DNA of 64,000 nucleotides from Meghimatium bilineatum. Lineage: Eukaryota; Mollusca; Gastropoda; Stylommatophora; Philomycidae. Made by a program: the position numbers and the translations under genes. The stretch covers positions 5,458,501 to 5,522,500 of the forward strand of contig CM067314.1 in the NCBI GenBank assembly GCA_034231615.1, read 5' to 3'. Of this stretch, positions 1 to 11,657 are shown piece by piece. The number at the start of each line of letters is the position of its first letter. Positions within the stretch are counted from its first letter, which is position 1. The notes under the pieces are model-generated. The model saw nothing but the letters and a program-made list of their open reading frames with translations. It had not been told where the DNA came from and searched no databases.

Positions 1-251
1 CGGAAAGGGACAGTTAACAAGTTTCAAATTCTCCCAAATTGGTGGGAGTTCACTATAAATCACTCATTTCAGTGAGAGCAGCAATTTAGTTGTACTGGTC
101 AGCTAACACCTGGCATAATCTGCACTGCTATTAGGTGTTGCCCATTATTTCTGCCTGCCTCATTGGATACATGGAAATAGGTGAAACATGGAAAAACTGA
201 TTTTAATAATGTATAGTACATAGGCAAAACAAGCAATCAGTAATACTCAGA

Positions 252-345
252 CTGGGTACATGGAATGCTGCAAGAACCATATGCCTTAGACTTAACACCT
301 CTGACATGACAAATGAACCATCCATTCATAAACTCATAACCTGTC
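252..345 (+). pseudogene. LINE endonuclease start, remnant
   Basis: A short frame beginning at 252 reads LGTWNAARTICL, which resembles the first beta strand of the LINE-encoded AP-like endonuclease (typical form GTWNVRTL). Nothing recognisable continues downstream. It is a non-functional fragment; assignment rests on one motif. Confidence 0.45.
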
Positions 346-394
346 ATGGTCATTGCATACTACATTAGATGTACCTCCCTTGTAGTATTTCGTT

Positions 395-850
395 AGGCGT
401 ATGGTATAATTGGTCATAACACTTTTCTATCTTGCAGAGCATACTTTGAGAGTCCGATAGAATCACTGAGTCTGTTGGTGATTGCGTCGCCAGCCAAGTG
501 AGAACTGTTGTCACACCTCTATTTCCATTCTTGCACTTGATGTTATAGTTGAGTATGCAGCTTACTTCTCAACTAATTTCTTGCCATTTTGGTAGGCCAC
601 AAAACCCCCAACAACACTTGTTTGTTTCTTGTGTTACTGAGCCGTCTGTGTAAATTATATCATGTTGCTTTGAGTGCTGCAGGATGAGTTCTTGGATCAT
701 TCCCTCTGTTTTGTTGACAGCCCAGTCTCAACGCTCTCTTCCCAGCTGTATCACAGCTGTTGTCAATAATCTATCTTTGCTAAATGTCACCCATTCACAG
801 CTTCTTCCCAATTCCTCGAGCTCACAAATTTTGAGCCTGTGATGGCCAAA
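395..850 (-). pseudogene. LINE RNase H domain remnant
   Basis: Read on the minus strand, this stretch gives IIYTDGSVTQ, then after a stop and about 50 residues SVILSDSQSML. These are the two signature blocks of the RNase H domain carried by I/Jockey/CR1-type LINEs: the first catalytic Asp in YTDGS and a later Asp in LSDSQS. The frame has at least one internal stop, so it is a dead copy. Upstream minus-strand sequence around 800 reads like the linker before RNase H. Bases 850-1025 between this and the next array show nothing recognisable. Confidence 0.7.
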
Positions 851-1024
851 ATACTTGGTTCAAATCTCGCCGCAGACAATTGTATATCCTTACCTTTGAG
901 AGAATGATGACAAACTACTGAAAGTATTTATATTGCCTAGAAAATCAATAAAGTCAAAAAATGCTGGGTTGATGGCTATGTCCTGAATAGAATACGCAAC
1001 AAAAACAAAAATATTGATGAAGAA

Positions 1025-1495
1025 GCACTCTGAGAAACTAGACAAGAGTCTTGGTACCATCAAGGAGAAACTAGAAAAGTCTTGGTACCATTGAGGAGAA
1101 ACTAGAAAAGAGTCCTAATACCATCAAGGAGAAACTAGAAAAGTCTTGGTACCATCGAGGAGAAACTAGACAAGAGTTTTGGTACCATCGAGGAGAAACT
1201 AGAAAAGAGTCTTGGCACCATCAAGGAGAAACTAGAAAAGAGTCCTAATACCATCAAGGAGAAACTAGAAAAGTCTTGGTACCATCGAGGAGAAACTAGA
1301 AAAGAGTCCTAATACCATCAAGGAGAAACTAGAAAAGAGTCTTGGTACCATCGAGGAGAAACTAGAAAAGAGTCTTGGTACCATCAAGGAGAAACTAGAA
1401 AAGAGTCTTAGTACCATCAAGGAGAAACTAGAAAAGAGTCTTGGTACCATCAAGGAGAAACTAGAAAAGAGTCTTGGTACCATCAAGGAGAAACA
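1025..1495. repeat. minisatellite, 33-base period
   Basis: About 14 tandem copies of a 33-base unit containing GAGAAACTAG and TTGGTACCATC. Some units are shortened by two or three bases. An open frame on the minus strand (11-residue repeat MVPRLFSSFSL) is a by-product of the period being a multiple of three. Confidence 0.97.
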
Positions 1496-1611
1496 CTACA
1501 CTTCATGGATATTTTATGTGAAGAACAATCAAAAATGGAATTGATGTCACCATAAGAATAACAGATGCATGAACTACATAAACATTCACAATGATATAGT
1601 GTTTCGAGGAA

Positions 1612-1826
1612 AGAAAGGTTAGTGTGTGAGGAAAGAAAAGTTAGTGTGTGAGGAAAGAAAAATTAGTGTGTGAGGAAAGAAAAATTAGTGTGTGAGGAAA
1701 GAAAAGTTAGTGTGTGAGGAAAGAAAAATTAGTGTGTGAGGAAAGAAAAGTTAGTGTGTGAGGAAAGAAAAATTAGTGTGTGAGGAAAGAAAAATTAGTG
1801 TGTGAGGAAAGAAAAGTTAGTGTGCA
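1612..1826. repeat. minisatellite, 22-base period
   Basis: About ten copies of a 22-base unit with core GAGGAAAGAAAAGTTAGTG; one position alternates G/A between units. Confidence 0.97.
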
Positions 1827-1894
1827 AACCTAAATAAATTCTGAACAAAAAAAAATACAAAATGTTTGTTTTATATTTATACACTATGTAGGTC

Positions 1895-2045
1895 TTTTAT
1901 TTCATTCGCTGTTAAACTCCCATGGATCTCTCTTATAGCAGTACAGTGATTCTACAAGATTTCCAGCAGGATGTAGTTCACACAACAGAAATGTGTTGTG
2001 TCACTGTTTTATTTGCACCAATAGCCTGACACCTTTGGCTTTGGT
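1895..2045 (-). mobile_element. dispersed short element, subfamily B fragment
   Basis: Minus-strand copy of the 3' half of an element also seen at 6245-6415 (-), 50690-50850 (+), 60900-61065 (+) and at the right edge of the window. Shared landmarks, read on this strand, are a block ending GGACTACATCCTG followed by an A/T-rich stretch with a variant of AGGACC. No coding capacity. Probably a SINE or a 5'-truncated LINE tail. Confidence 0.7.
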
Positions 2046-2189
2046 AACTAATACAATGTTTTCACTACATCCGCTGAAGTGGACATCTGTAATCATATCG
2101 ATAGTATGATCATATCGACAGTGTAATTGACTCGCCATACAAGAGAATCCTGTGGATATAATTTAATCCTTCATGTCATAATTAGATGT

Positions 2190-2640
2190 AGGATATTGTA
2201 GAAATGACTAATGTCTGCATCACAACATGGTAATCCAAACTATACTATGGATCTGAAACATGGACAACCTACACAAAACATGAGAGGAGACTAAACACTT
2301 TTCAGCTGTCTCCGTAAAATCTTACATTAAATGACACAAATAAAATCACCAATATAGAATTGTTACGCCACACTCAGCTATCTGCCGTGGAAACACTTAA
2401 TAAAAATAGATTGCGAGGGCTGGACCATGTCCGCAGAATGCCAAACTGTCATATTCCACAATAAGTACTATTCAGAGAACCATCTGAAGGCCTGCGGCAG
2501 TCCGATGCTGAGGTACAAAGACATTTGTAAGTCCTCAATGAAAGATGATGTCTCCAAAAACTGGCAAACATGGCAGAAACTTGAGCTGTCTGGATGCACA
2601 AACTGTGTGCGGGGGCGACATTGTTTACGAACAATATAAT
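2190..2640 (+). pseudogene. LINE C-terminal region, remnant
   Basis: Several short frames broken by stops give the typical order of the region after reverse transcriptase: a degraded LRKILH block, then LRGLDHVRRMPN (family form LRWxGHVxRMP), a block ending LRYKDICKSSMKDDV, and WQTWQ. This is the tail of a LINE polyprotein in which a basic patch is followed by a YKD block. The short open frames here are pieces of this dead element. Bases 2640-2936 show nothing recognisable. Confidence 0.75.
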
Positions 2641-2936
2641 AAAAGATATGGAAGATGAAAACTAAATCTTCTATTGCTATGACATGATCGCTTATATAGT
2701 CTCCCATTCCTGAGAGAAAAGGCTAATTGGCTTGTTTTTGTTTATTTTCTTAATGATCATCTGCAAGATGCAAAAAGCTATTCAGTCCATTCAAAATATG
2801 ACAGAAAGTTAGGCTATGTTGTTATAAGGAAAATTAGCTGCTCATGTTACAGTGATTCAATGATGGAGCAAAAACTAATAATTCTACAATCTGCCACGTA
2901 TTTTATCAGAGGCAGCTAAGAAGGTGTAGGGTTTAT

Positions 2937-3213
2937 TATAGTGGAATCCCATTATAACAACTTGGTCCAGACCAACAAAATATGTAGGTAATAGTGGAAT
3001 CCCATTATAACAACTTGGTTCAGACCAACAAAATATGTATGTAATAGTGGAATCCCATTATAACAACTTGGTCTAGACCAACAAAACATGTATGTAATAA
3101 CAGAAATTTACCATGTACAGTACAAAGAATAAATATAATTGGAGATTTTTAAATGTGTTGCTATATAGGGAAATTTGTTATAAGAGGATTCTCTATAGAG
3201 GGATTCCACTATA
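2937..3213. mobile_element. pogo/Tigger-like MITE with tandem 5' end
   Basis: The left end ATAGTGGAATCCC is the exact inverse complement of the right end GGGATTCCACTAT, and both ends abut TA. A second copy at 60204-60391 has ends closer to CAGTGGAAT, the form usual in pogo/Tigger elements with TA target sites. There is no transposase frame, so it is non-autonomous. In this copy the first 53 bases, terminal repeat included, are present three times in tandem (units starting near 2938, 2991 and 3044). Confidence 0.75.
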
Positions 3214-3384
3214 CCAATCCTCATGATTTTTTTCTGCAATGACTTCTGGGAGGGAATCATGCCTGGACTTCTTGCGAGATTGAATCAACCCTTACTAACA
3301 GTTTGTCTAAAAAATGCAGTAAAGTCACAGCAAAGACCTCTCTGGAGTAAAGGACTTCCCAAATCTTGGCATTGCAACCAAGTT

Positions 3385-3895
3385 ACATTTAACCAGTCAT
3401 CTTGGATGTGCCCCCCTACAGTTACATTTAACCAGTCATCTTGGATGTACCCCCCTACAGTTACATTTAACCAGTCTTCTTGGACTTTCTCCCTACAGTT
3501 ACATTTAACCAGTCATCTTGGACTTTCTCCCTACAGTTACATTTAACCAGTCATCTTGGATGTGCCCCCCTACAATTACATTTAACCAGTCATCTTGGAT
3601 GTACCCCCTACAGTTACATTTAACCAGTCATCTTGGACTTTCTCCCTACAGTTACATTTAACCAGTCATCTTGGATGTGCCCCCTACAGTTACATTTAAC
3701 CAGTCATCTTGGATGTGCCCCCTACAGTTACATTTAACCAGTCATCTTGGATGTGCCCCCTACAGTTACATTTAACCAGTCATCTTGGATGTGCCCCCTA
3801 CAGTTACATTTAACTAGTCTTCTTGGACTTTCTCCCTACAGTTACATTTAACCAGTCATCTGGGGCGTTCTCCTTACAGTTACATTTAATTAGTA
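3385..3895. repeat. minisatellite, 37-38-base period
   Basis: About 14 units containing AGTTACATTTAACCAGTC. Two unit types alternate irregularly: one continues TTGGATGTGCCCCC, the other TTGGACTTTCTCCC. The open frame running into it from 3223 is not supported as a gene. Confidence 0.97.
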
Positions 3896-3984
3896 ATGTG
3901 GGAGTTTGCTAAAGCTATGAAAAAAACTATTGTCTTTCTCCAGGTAAATTATGGTTAATAGTATTCACATCTGCCGTTCTTCTT

Positions 3985-4105
3985 TCTTTCTAACCCCAGG
4001 AATAGCAAGCAATTATTTTCTGATCGTTGTTTCATACCCAGGAGACTTCAGCCTTTGGCTTAATGCAATGCCTTTTGAAGGAGCTTTCTACTCGCAGGGG
4101 GTATT
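3985..4105. repeat. dispersed repeat, copy 1
   Basis: Shares an ordered set of words with 49345-49500: ACCCCAGGAAT, TTTCATACC.AGGAGAC, TTGAAGGAGC and TTCTACTC. The identity of the element is unknown. Bases 4105-4570 hold no recognised feature. Confidence 0.65.
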
Positions 4106-4570
4106 GTCGATCGAGGCAAGATGTGTCACCTTGGTTTGTTCAAGGTTATCATGATCTTTTCTATCCACTTTGCCATAGGAAACCCGGGACCTGAAGGGAC
4201 TGAGAATCGAGTTCTAACCACACAGACATACGATTCACCGGCTCCACTCATATAAACAAAAACCACATAATTATCAAAATATAAATGTGATTATTTGGAG
4301 ATGTCTTTCTTACTCATAACATGAAAAAGTTGAACTAGGGACACGTGATGTGGCCACATCTCCCCATAAAGTACCATGATATTTTAAATAGGTTTTTCTC
4401 CAAAATCCCATAAATTATTATTGATTCATGATATCAATAGCGACAATAACTGTTTATTTCATACACAGTGTTGTCTGAACCGCTTTGTTCGTTTTCTTCT
4501 CTTTCCGTGAAGTTTTTATCCTTCAATATATTCACATCTCAAAGGCATTAATGTTGTCTTCTAGTTGTTT

Positions 4571-4745
4571 GTTCATTACCTCTGTTTCTGAGCCATACAT
4601 TAATGCTACTGTAGCATACTACAAATGTACAATATTACCTCTGTTTCTGAACCATACATTAATACTACTGTACCATACTACAAATGTACAATATTACCTC
4701 TGTTTCTGAACCATACATTAATACTACTGTACCATACTGCAAATG
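4571..4745. repeat. tandem repeat, about 59-base period, 3 copies
   Basis: Three near-identical copies of a 59-base unit containing CTCTGTTTCTGA and CATACTACAAATG. Open frames on the plus strand here are repeat artefacts. Confidence 0.95.
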
Positions 4746-4879
4746 CGAGATCAATATTTAAACAAAATGGTCAAGTGGCATCCAGTAATAATGTACCATA
4801 TTGTGAAACATGAATTTTTTTTTTATAGTTTTCACATTTTGCTAGCAAGGAGAGCAAAATCACGGCTGAATAAAATATG

Positions 4880-5260
4880 ATGTTGGTTAACAGCAAAGAC
4901 ACAGCAGCAGAGATCAACATCGTGAGAAATGGGCATAAATTTGAGAACGTGAATACTTTCAAATACCTCGGATCCTGCATATGCAGCGATTAAAACGCAA
5001 AACAGACTTAAAGATAGGCCCCTAAGGCTGGAGATGGATTTAGCTGATATGTCAAGGCTAAATTTAATTTTGAAACGCAAAATCAGTATTAGTGTGAAAA
5101 TTCAACTTTAAAACTCACTTATGTTGTCTATTGTGTTGTGTTGGTGTGAAAGTTGAATACTCGCTGCAGTCATGGAAAGAGGATACATACCTTCGAATAC
5201 AAATGTTACAGGCGAATTCTGCGCATCCTCGAGAGAGCATGAGACAAATGTGTACGTTAG
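4880..5260 (+). pseudogene. LINE reverse-transcriptase tail, remnant
   Basis: Broken frames show MLVNSKDTAAEINI, then TFKYLGSCICSD (the widespread FxYLGS block just after the RT palm), a stop, DLADMSRLNLI, KRKISISVKIQL and a degenerate copy of the block that normally reads YGCESW. The order and spacing match the post-palm region of LINE RTs. Stops and frameshifts make it non-functional. Bases 5260-5490 show nothing further. Confidence 0.8.
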
Positions 5261-5489
5261 AAATAAAATAGATTCATACAGGTCTACAAGAATTATTACT
5301 GTCAACAGTAAAGCGACAAATATACATACTTTTCATGGTTTATAGGTCTGTTGAGTAAGGGGTGGATGTTCAACTCTTCGCCTTCCCACCCGTAGAAAAT
5401 CATAACATGTTTTCATTGCTAGGAATTTAGAAAAAAGGTGGATGAAACCCCTCCCTTAACGATTATTCACACAAAGGTCATCACCTCTC

Positions 5490-5795
5490 TCATTAAAAAG
5501 TAATCACCTTTCTCATCAAAAAGTAATCTCCTTTCTCATCAAAAAGTAATCTCCTTTCTCATCAAAAAGTAATCATCTTTCTCATCAAAAAGTAATCTCC
5601 TTTCTCATCAAAAAGTAATCTCCTTTCTCATCAAAAAGTAATCTCCTTTCTCATCAAAAAGTAATCATCTTTCTCATCAAAAAGTAATCATCTTTCTCAT
5701 CAAAAAGTAATCTCCTTTCTCATCAAAAAGTAATCATCTTTCTCATCAAAAAGTCATCTTTCTCATCAAAAAGTAATCATCTTTCTCATCAAACA
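5490..5795. repeat. minisatellite, 23-base period
   Basis: About 13 units of AAAAAGTAATC followed by TCCTTTCTCATC or ATCTTTCTCATC. The C/A alternation defines two unit types. Confidence 0.97.
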
Positions 5796-5874
5796 GCTCA
5801 TCAGGTTTGTCATAAAAAAGAGGGAATTACATACAAAAACGAGCGAATGCCTTTTTTCACATTATTTTTTAGGT

Positions 5875-6140
5875 GAACCCCCTACCTTGATGAAAACTTG
5901 TCTATGACCCTGATGGTTTGGACGTGTGCTGATATGATGCCATGTCATAAACTTTACTACAGGGAACAGTCGAAGTTGAAAGAAGCAGACGAAGACAAAG
6001 AAAATCATGGACAGACGACATCCAGGGCTGGGCAGGTTATACGATATTTTCCCACGCATCTGCCTCGACTAAAACAGAATTCGCTGGAGAACACTGGGTA
6101 TTGCTTCCTCTAATGTGGTACTCCTGCGATCCTGACAGGT
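5875..6140 (+). pseudogene. LINE 3' end, remnant
   Basis: The plus strand gives SWTDDIQGWAGL, then RIRWRTLGIASSNVV and the untranslated word CCTGCGATCCTGACAGG. The same tail is at 21640-21835 (+), 54840-54925 (+), 11110-11275 (-) and 22885-23015 (-), so it marks the 3' end of one LINE family whose terminal sequence reads roughly CCCCTACGACCCTGAAGG. Confidence 0.75.
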
Positions 6141-6244
6141 TAAAGAAGTGTTTCCCAACCTTTTTAAAAAAAAACCTTACCCCGCCTCAGTCTTTCTAAA
6201 ATTATGACCCCCCCCCTGTAACATATACGTTTTTATAGGTCTAT

Positions 6245-6415
6245 TCTTCTTCTTCTTCGGCGTTCATTCTCAAACTCCTGTTGGATCTCTCTTATAGCAG
6301 GACAATAAAAATCCTACTAGATTTCCAGTAAAATGTAGTCCAGAGAATGGAAATGCGTTGTCACCGTTTTATGTGTACCAATGGCCCAACACATGCGTCT
6401 TCAGCGGAATAGGCA
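6245..6415 (-). mobile_element. dispersed short element, subfamily B
   Basis: Minus-strand copy beginning (at its 3' end) with a CTTCTTCTTCTTC tail, i.e. (GAA)n on the element strand. It contains the shared ACTACATTTTACTGG and GTGACAACGC blocks. Similar to 1895-2045 (-) and 50690-50850 (+). Bases 6420-6800 hold only a short two-copy duplication around GGGACATTTACTGTATCGGG. Confidence 0.75.
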
Positions 6416-6799
6416 TATTCAACAATTGACTTATTCATAAATGAAACCTAATTACAACTTGTTCAGGACACAAGACTTATGTTTTAGGAAGAAAATACTA
6501 GGAAATTATTCAGAAGGAAAATGACAGTAGGTAGCCTAAATTTTCAAAACGTATAATAGACAACTAAAACTCAAGTACAAAATAACTTTTTTATAATTGT
6601 CCTCCTGAACAATGAAATACCCAATGTGGGATGATGGCCTCATGTTGGGAAACACCGGGTTATAGGCTTACAGTATGGTATGATATATCAGGTAGTGACA
6701 TTTTTGGGACATTTACTGTATCGGGAAATGAACACCACAGTTCATGGTGTAATTGGGACATTTACTGTATCGGGATCGGCCATAACACAATAAATTTGC

Positions 6800-7195
6800 T
6801 GGTAACGTCAGTCGTTGGTAATTAGAGTTAGACGGAGACCGTAAGTCAGTCGTTGGTAACTAGAGTTAGGCGGAGACCGTAAGTCAGTCGTTGGTAACTA
6901 GAGTTAGGCGGAGACCGTAAGTCAGTCGTTGGTAACTAGAGTTAGGCGGAGACCGTAAGTCAGTCGTTGGTAACTAGAGTTAGGCGGAGACCGTAAGTCA
7001 GTCGTTGGTAACTAGAGTTAGGCGGAGACCGTAAGTCAGTCGTTGGTAACTAGAGTTAGGCGGAGACCGTAAGTCAGTCGTTGGTAACTAGAGTTAGGCG
7101 GAGACCGTAAGTCAGTCGTTGGTAACTAGAGTTAGGCGGAGACCGTAAGTCAGTCGTTGGTAACTAGAGTTAGGCGGAGACAGTCGGACCGGAGT
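6800..7195. repeat. minisatellite, 38-base period
   Basis: About ten almost identical units containing GTCAGTCGTTGGTAAC and AGGCGGAGACCGTAA. Homogeneity is high, which suggests recent expansion. Confidence 0.98.
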
Positions 7196-7261
7196 CCGGT
7201 CATGGTTAGACAAAGTCACAGATATCATGTTATATAACTGAGCAATTTTGTGTTCATATCA

Positions 7262-7833
7262 AGAGAACCTGCCAACTTAGAACACATGATTATTTCAGTT
7301 ATACATCGTATGGAATAACAAAATCTTGTCCTCAATACAAAAAAGATAAAAATAATGCATATCAACACAAAAACAAATCACACCTACAGTAGTCATTGAT
7401 ATATAACACATAGAAAATTCCCACAACTTTGAATATCTCGGGTCAACTATCGACACCACAGAAGATTGCTTAGCAGAGATCACAAAGAGATTATCAATGG
7501 GCTACAACAAACATCACAGATCGAAAACAAATGATTGCAACGAGAACACAGAAAAAAAAAAAAATTACAAATATTAAAAAGCTATAGGATTGCAGCGGGC
7601 AGATATAAAAACAAAATACAACTATTAAAAAGCAATATTTTTCCAGCGTCGACATGTGTTACGAGACATGATAATGGGATCCGCAATGGAAAGAACAATA
7701 TCCACATTCGAAATAAAATGTTAAACAAAAGTCCAAAGAATATCTTGGTCAGAAGGTCAAACCAACGCTGACGTTTGAAACACAAGAAGACTGGTTACGT
7801 GAAACTATCTACACACACATGCACACACGCACG

Positions 7834-7876
<43 letters not shown>

Positions 7877-8135
7877 CAATTCCGCAATCTAACATATTTT
7901 GAATATGTAAATAGACACAATGGTTTATAAATAATAATCGTGGAGAGAATAGTCACAGTAAAGAAAATAAGAGGTAGAACAAGACTATGATGGTGGACAT
8001 AGGATATTGAAGACATTCTCAACATGACTGCAGATAACTGTACATCTTCAAATAACCGAGTGGCGTGCAGAATGTCAGTGAGGTCAACGCTCTGTAGAGG
8101 ACACTCACACGCGTAGAAGATGTGTAGTTTATTGT
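7262..8135 (+). pseudogene. LINE RT tail and C-terminus, remnant with (CA)n insert
   Basis: The left part reads NFEYLGSTIDTTEDCLAEITKR and MGYNKHHRSK, the post-palm LINE block. After a degraded middle and a (CA)n tract at 7808-7873, the C-terminal part is recognisable: YFEYVNRHNG, RGRTRLWWT followed by DIEDILNM, and NRVACRMSVRS, equivalents of the GRPRxRW and NRxAWR motifs. Many stops are present. The upstream 200 bases match 63415-63600, showing both come from one family. Bases 8135-8765 have no recognised feature. Confidence 0.8.
7808..7873. repeat. (CA)n/(ACGC)n microsatellite
   Basis: Short ACGC stretch followed by about 18 CA dinucleotides, lying inside the LINE remnant. Confidence 0.98.
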
Positions 8136-8765
8136 ATAAAATACGAAAAATATCTTTCAACTTATTTCTACCAGAAGCAGCGCAGTGAGTGTTCGTTCAA
8201 CCAGGCATTGGCACCTTTACACCAAGCACATATACATACCCATACAAACATCACATATCTAAACATACAAAAGAAAGAATAATTTATATGAAATAATACA
8301 GCTCACAAAATCATGCTTACAGATGTAAAACACACATCAGACAGGATACTTGAATTCTGATATTCAAAATGGCTGTTCTTATAATATTTTTTTTAGGAAA
8401 TAGAAAAAAAAATAATTACCGAGAACAGATTGGGAACAGGGAACATGAGTTGATCCGGTAATGAGATTCTGTGTAGTTAGACTGATCATCAATATATTTA
8501 GAATAAAGAGAGAAATGCCTGGGCACGAGACTGGTTTTGTAAATAGATTATCTAATCTTTGTAATGCGCTCTAGATTCATGAAGGGCTTGTCACATATAG
8601 GACAGTTTATCCTTTACTTTTATGTAGTTTTATCATCTTTATCAAGTGCCGCGTCGATTGGTGAAGGCAAACGTGGATGTTACTAAGAAGATTTTTATAA
8701 ATTGGTGTCAACAATATTTCGCGAGTTTTTTTACTCTTCCGTCCTTTCCATATTGCCAAAAACTG

Positions 8766-9215
8766 TCAAGAATTCAAGAAGCCACGATGTAATTATCTCA
8801 AGAATTCCAGAGGTCACGTAATTATGTCAAGAAGCCACGATGTAATTATGCCAGGAATTAAAGAATACAGGCTATAAATATGTCAAGAATTCAAGAAGCT
8901 ACGATTTAATTATGTCAAGAATACAAGAAACCACGATGTAATTAGGTCAAGAATACAAGAAGCCACGCTGTAATTATGTCAAGAATACAAGAAGCCACGC
9001 TATAATTATGTCAAGAATACAAGAAGCCACGATGTAATTATGTCAAGAGGCCACGATGTTATAAGGTCAAAAAGCCTGGCTATACTTTTGTCAAGAATTC
9101 ATGAAGCCACGTTGTAATTATGGCAAGAAACCACGTTGTAATTATGTCAAGAAGCCACGATGTAATTATGTCAAGAAGCCACGCTGTAATTATGTCAGCC
9201 ACACTTTAGTTTTGC
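8766..9215. repeat. degenerate minisatellite, 24/32-base units
   Basis: About 15 divergent units built from ATGTCAAGAA, an optional eight-base TACAAGAA insert, and GCCACGATGTAATT. The mix of 24- and 32-base units and the many substitutions point to an old array. Confidence 0.95.
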
Positions 9216-9555
9216 CACCCCATCCTCTTGAAAAAAAAAAACAACACATTCAGCCCAAAAATGTGGAAAGAACTACTTGACTTCTGAAAATTAATTGCCT
9301 GAAAAGTGTTTCAATTTTATACATAAAGCTCAAACTATGAAATGTATTGCAAAGTGAACACACGAAATAATACTTAACGTTACACTAAGATACATGATGT
9401 AAGAACGCAAACAAGATTGAAGTCGAGGTAGACGTGGGGTATTCATGTGACCTCCAAAAATTAATTTGACAGTATATAGGCTTAGTGTAATCAATTCTTC
9501 TTCTTTTTCTTTCTGTCCTCATGTACCTTTCGGTGTTGAGGGGAGAGTGAGTGTA

Positions 9556-9740
9556 CGGTACATGACATAGTGTTTGACCTTCTGCCACGGTGTTATCACC
9601 ACCAGTATGGTCCTTCTGTCAAGGTGTTATCACCACCAGTATGGTCCTTCTGCCAAGGTGTTATCACCACCAGTATGGTCCTTCTGAGAAAGTGTTATCA
9701 CCACCAGTATGGTTCTTCTGAGAAAGTGTTATCACCTTGA
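9556..9740. repeat. minisatellite, 34-base period, 5 copies
   Basis: Five units containing GTGTTATCACCACCAGTATGG; the first half of the unit varies (TGCCAAG/TGAGAAA). The 340 bases before it hold no recognised feature. Confidence 0.96.
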
Positions 9741-10004
9741 CAATTCGCTGAAAATTAGTGTTTTTTTTTGCGACAAATGACAAAATGTATATGCATTGGA
9801 TATTCATTTCTTTCTCTTATTCTTTCTTTTTGCTTTATACCCCTTTATGTCTTGCAACATCAGCGGCGGAATAGTTCTCTGGAGATGGCTATTTTGTATG
9901 CTTTATATATGTTTGTTTTCGTTGACTCTTTTATTTATGTAATCCATCGTTTGCAAGGTCTACCCATGGATTTGTATCCATCGTGTCTGTATAATAATGC
10001 TTTC

Positions 10005-10275
10005 TTAGAGGCACTGCCTGATGGTAGTCTGGAAGCATGCGATAACCATCTGTTGTCTTCTGATGTAATTCATGTTTGGTATTGTGTTTATTAATCTTCT
10101 GATGTTTTCGTTCCTGATTCTGTCTTTTATTGTTACTTCAAGGATTCTACGTAGACACGTTATTTCTGTTGTAACAAGTTTTCTTTTGGTTTCTGTTGTT
10201 AATGTCCAAGTTTGACATTGGTAATATAGTGATGGTATGATGATAATTTCATATAGTGCGGTTACGGTGTTCGCG
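10005..10275 (-). pseudogene. LINE RT tail, remnant
   Basis: The minus strand has an open 90-residue frame reading YEIIIIPSLYYQCQTWTL, KRKLVTTEITCLRRILEVT and RIRNENIRRLI. These match the post-palm LINE blocks (Y..xxLYGCExWTL; E..CLRRIL.VT..DRIRN..IR). It lacks the RT palm, so it is only a fragment. Confidence 0.85.
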
Positions 10276-10415
10276 GAAGACAAAGAGAGAAATTGTTGGA
10301 TGGGTTGTCACTGTGGCACACAAATAAGCCATCAAGTGAACTTATTAACAACACAAGAGACATATAGTTGTGGAGAGGCTTGATCGCCTACGCCACTCGT
10401 CATGAAACTTGATTG
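10265..10415 (+). pseudogene. LINE C-terminal tail, remnant
   Basis: The plus strand reads CGRQREKLLDGLSLW, ELINNTRD and LWRGLIAYATRHET. It aligns block by block with the C-terminus of the LINE at 13668-14180 ([28 protein letters not shown]). It meets the minus-strand fragment head-on near 10270. Confidence 0.85.
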
Positions 10416-10479
10416 ATTGATCTATCTTTCTAAACGGGAATAGATCTATGGTATCTATCATTCTAAACTAGTATATGTT

Positions 10480-10675
10480 ATGTTATGTTCCTCCAGGGTC
10501 ATAGGCGGCGCATAGGGTAGAAACCATAGCTTTCCATTTCTGTCTTTGTTTTGCTAGGTCTTTCAATTCTTGCGTGTTGTTTAGGTTCATTGACATGCCT
10601 TCTCTATTAATGGTTCTTCGTAGAGTTTCTCTAGGTCCCCCTCTTCTTCTTACTCCTGGTGGCACCCAATATAGT
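10480..10675 (-). pseudogene. LINE C-terminal tail, remnant
   Basis: Minus-strand frame with GGPRETLRRTI, KDLAKQRQKWKAMVSTLCA. This is the usual LINE C-terminus in which GRPRxTWRRT is followed by LAxxRxxWRxxVxALC. Bases 10676-11105 hold no recognised feature. Confidence 0.85.
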
Positions 10676-11109
10676 GACTGATGGGAAAACTAGTATAGGC
10701 CTATAGCTGAGATATTTCATTTCCTGTGGGATTTTTTCAAAATTGAGACTGACAGTATATATTTCGTTTCGTTGCGTGATAACAGAACACAAACTAAGAA
10801 TGTATTCTGTTCTAGACGTGTCTCTCTTCTTATATTCAATTATAGGAAAGAACGTTATCATCTGTATTTATTTTTATTTCAACTTTTATTGTAAATCAGG
10901 TTAAGAACAATAGATAGGAAAATATTTTTTATCTATAGGAACAAAACGAATCGTGTACGAATCGAGAATTAAAAGATTATATTTAAAAAGGTTACACGAA
11001 AGAAACTTGAAAATGGTCAATGTCCCTGATAAATTATCATTGTGAATACAGTGAAGGAAATGGACGATACAACTTTGATTCAAAGGGGCATCACATTCAA
11101 GTGAGTAAA

Positions 11110-11275
11110 TAAAATCAATCAATAAACCCATAACCCTTCAGGGTCGTAGGGGTACCGCATTGGATGCTTCAGCACACAGAATCCTCCAGCGAATTCTATC
11201 CTCAGCGATGCGGGTGAGTGTGGAAATATCTTGCCCTGTCCATTCCATGATGTTGTCTGTCCATGTCTTTTAAAT
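11110..11275 (-). pseudogene. LINE 3' end, remnant
   Basis: Reverse-strand copy of the LINE tail described at 5875-6140 and 21640-21835: it includes GGGTTATGGGTTTATTGATT near the end and, upstream, the frame corresponding to RIRWRIL. Here the terminal ATTGATT tail is preserved. Confidence 0.75.
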
Positions 11276-11305
11276 TTCTAAATAAAATAAGCGAGGCCGG
11301 AAAGT

Positions 11306-11427
11306 GACATATAAAAGTGACATATAAAAGTGACATATAAAAGTGACATATAAAAGTGACATATAAAAGTGACATATAAAAGTGACATATAAAAGTGACA
11401 TATAAAAGTGACATATAAAAGTGACTA
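11306..11427. repeat. minisatellite, 13-base period
   Basis: Nine perfect copies of GTGACATATAAAA. The overlapping minus-strand open frames (repeated FYMSLLYVTFICH) exist because the array has no stop in those frames. Confidence 0.98.
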
Positions 11428-11657
11428 TAGTTGGGGCAAGACAAGTAAAGAAGGATGCGTAAATTATTGCATTTTTCAAGCCATTGAGGCGTATAGGAGA
11501 ATTCGGTGTTAGGCTTGTATGTTTCACTTACCAACTGTATATCAGAGGATGATGTGGTCAGCAATAAATAGTCGTTATAATTGCACTACGCACACTGGAC
11601 ACAAGCAATAAAAAGCAATGGAAGGGTAAATTCAATCGATCTCCGTGACATAACTCA

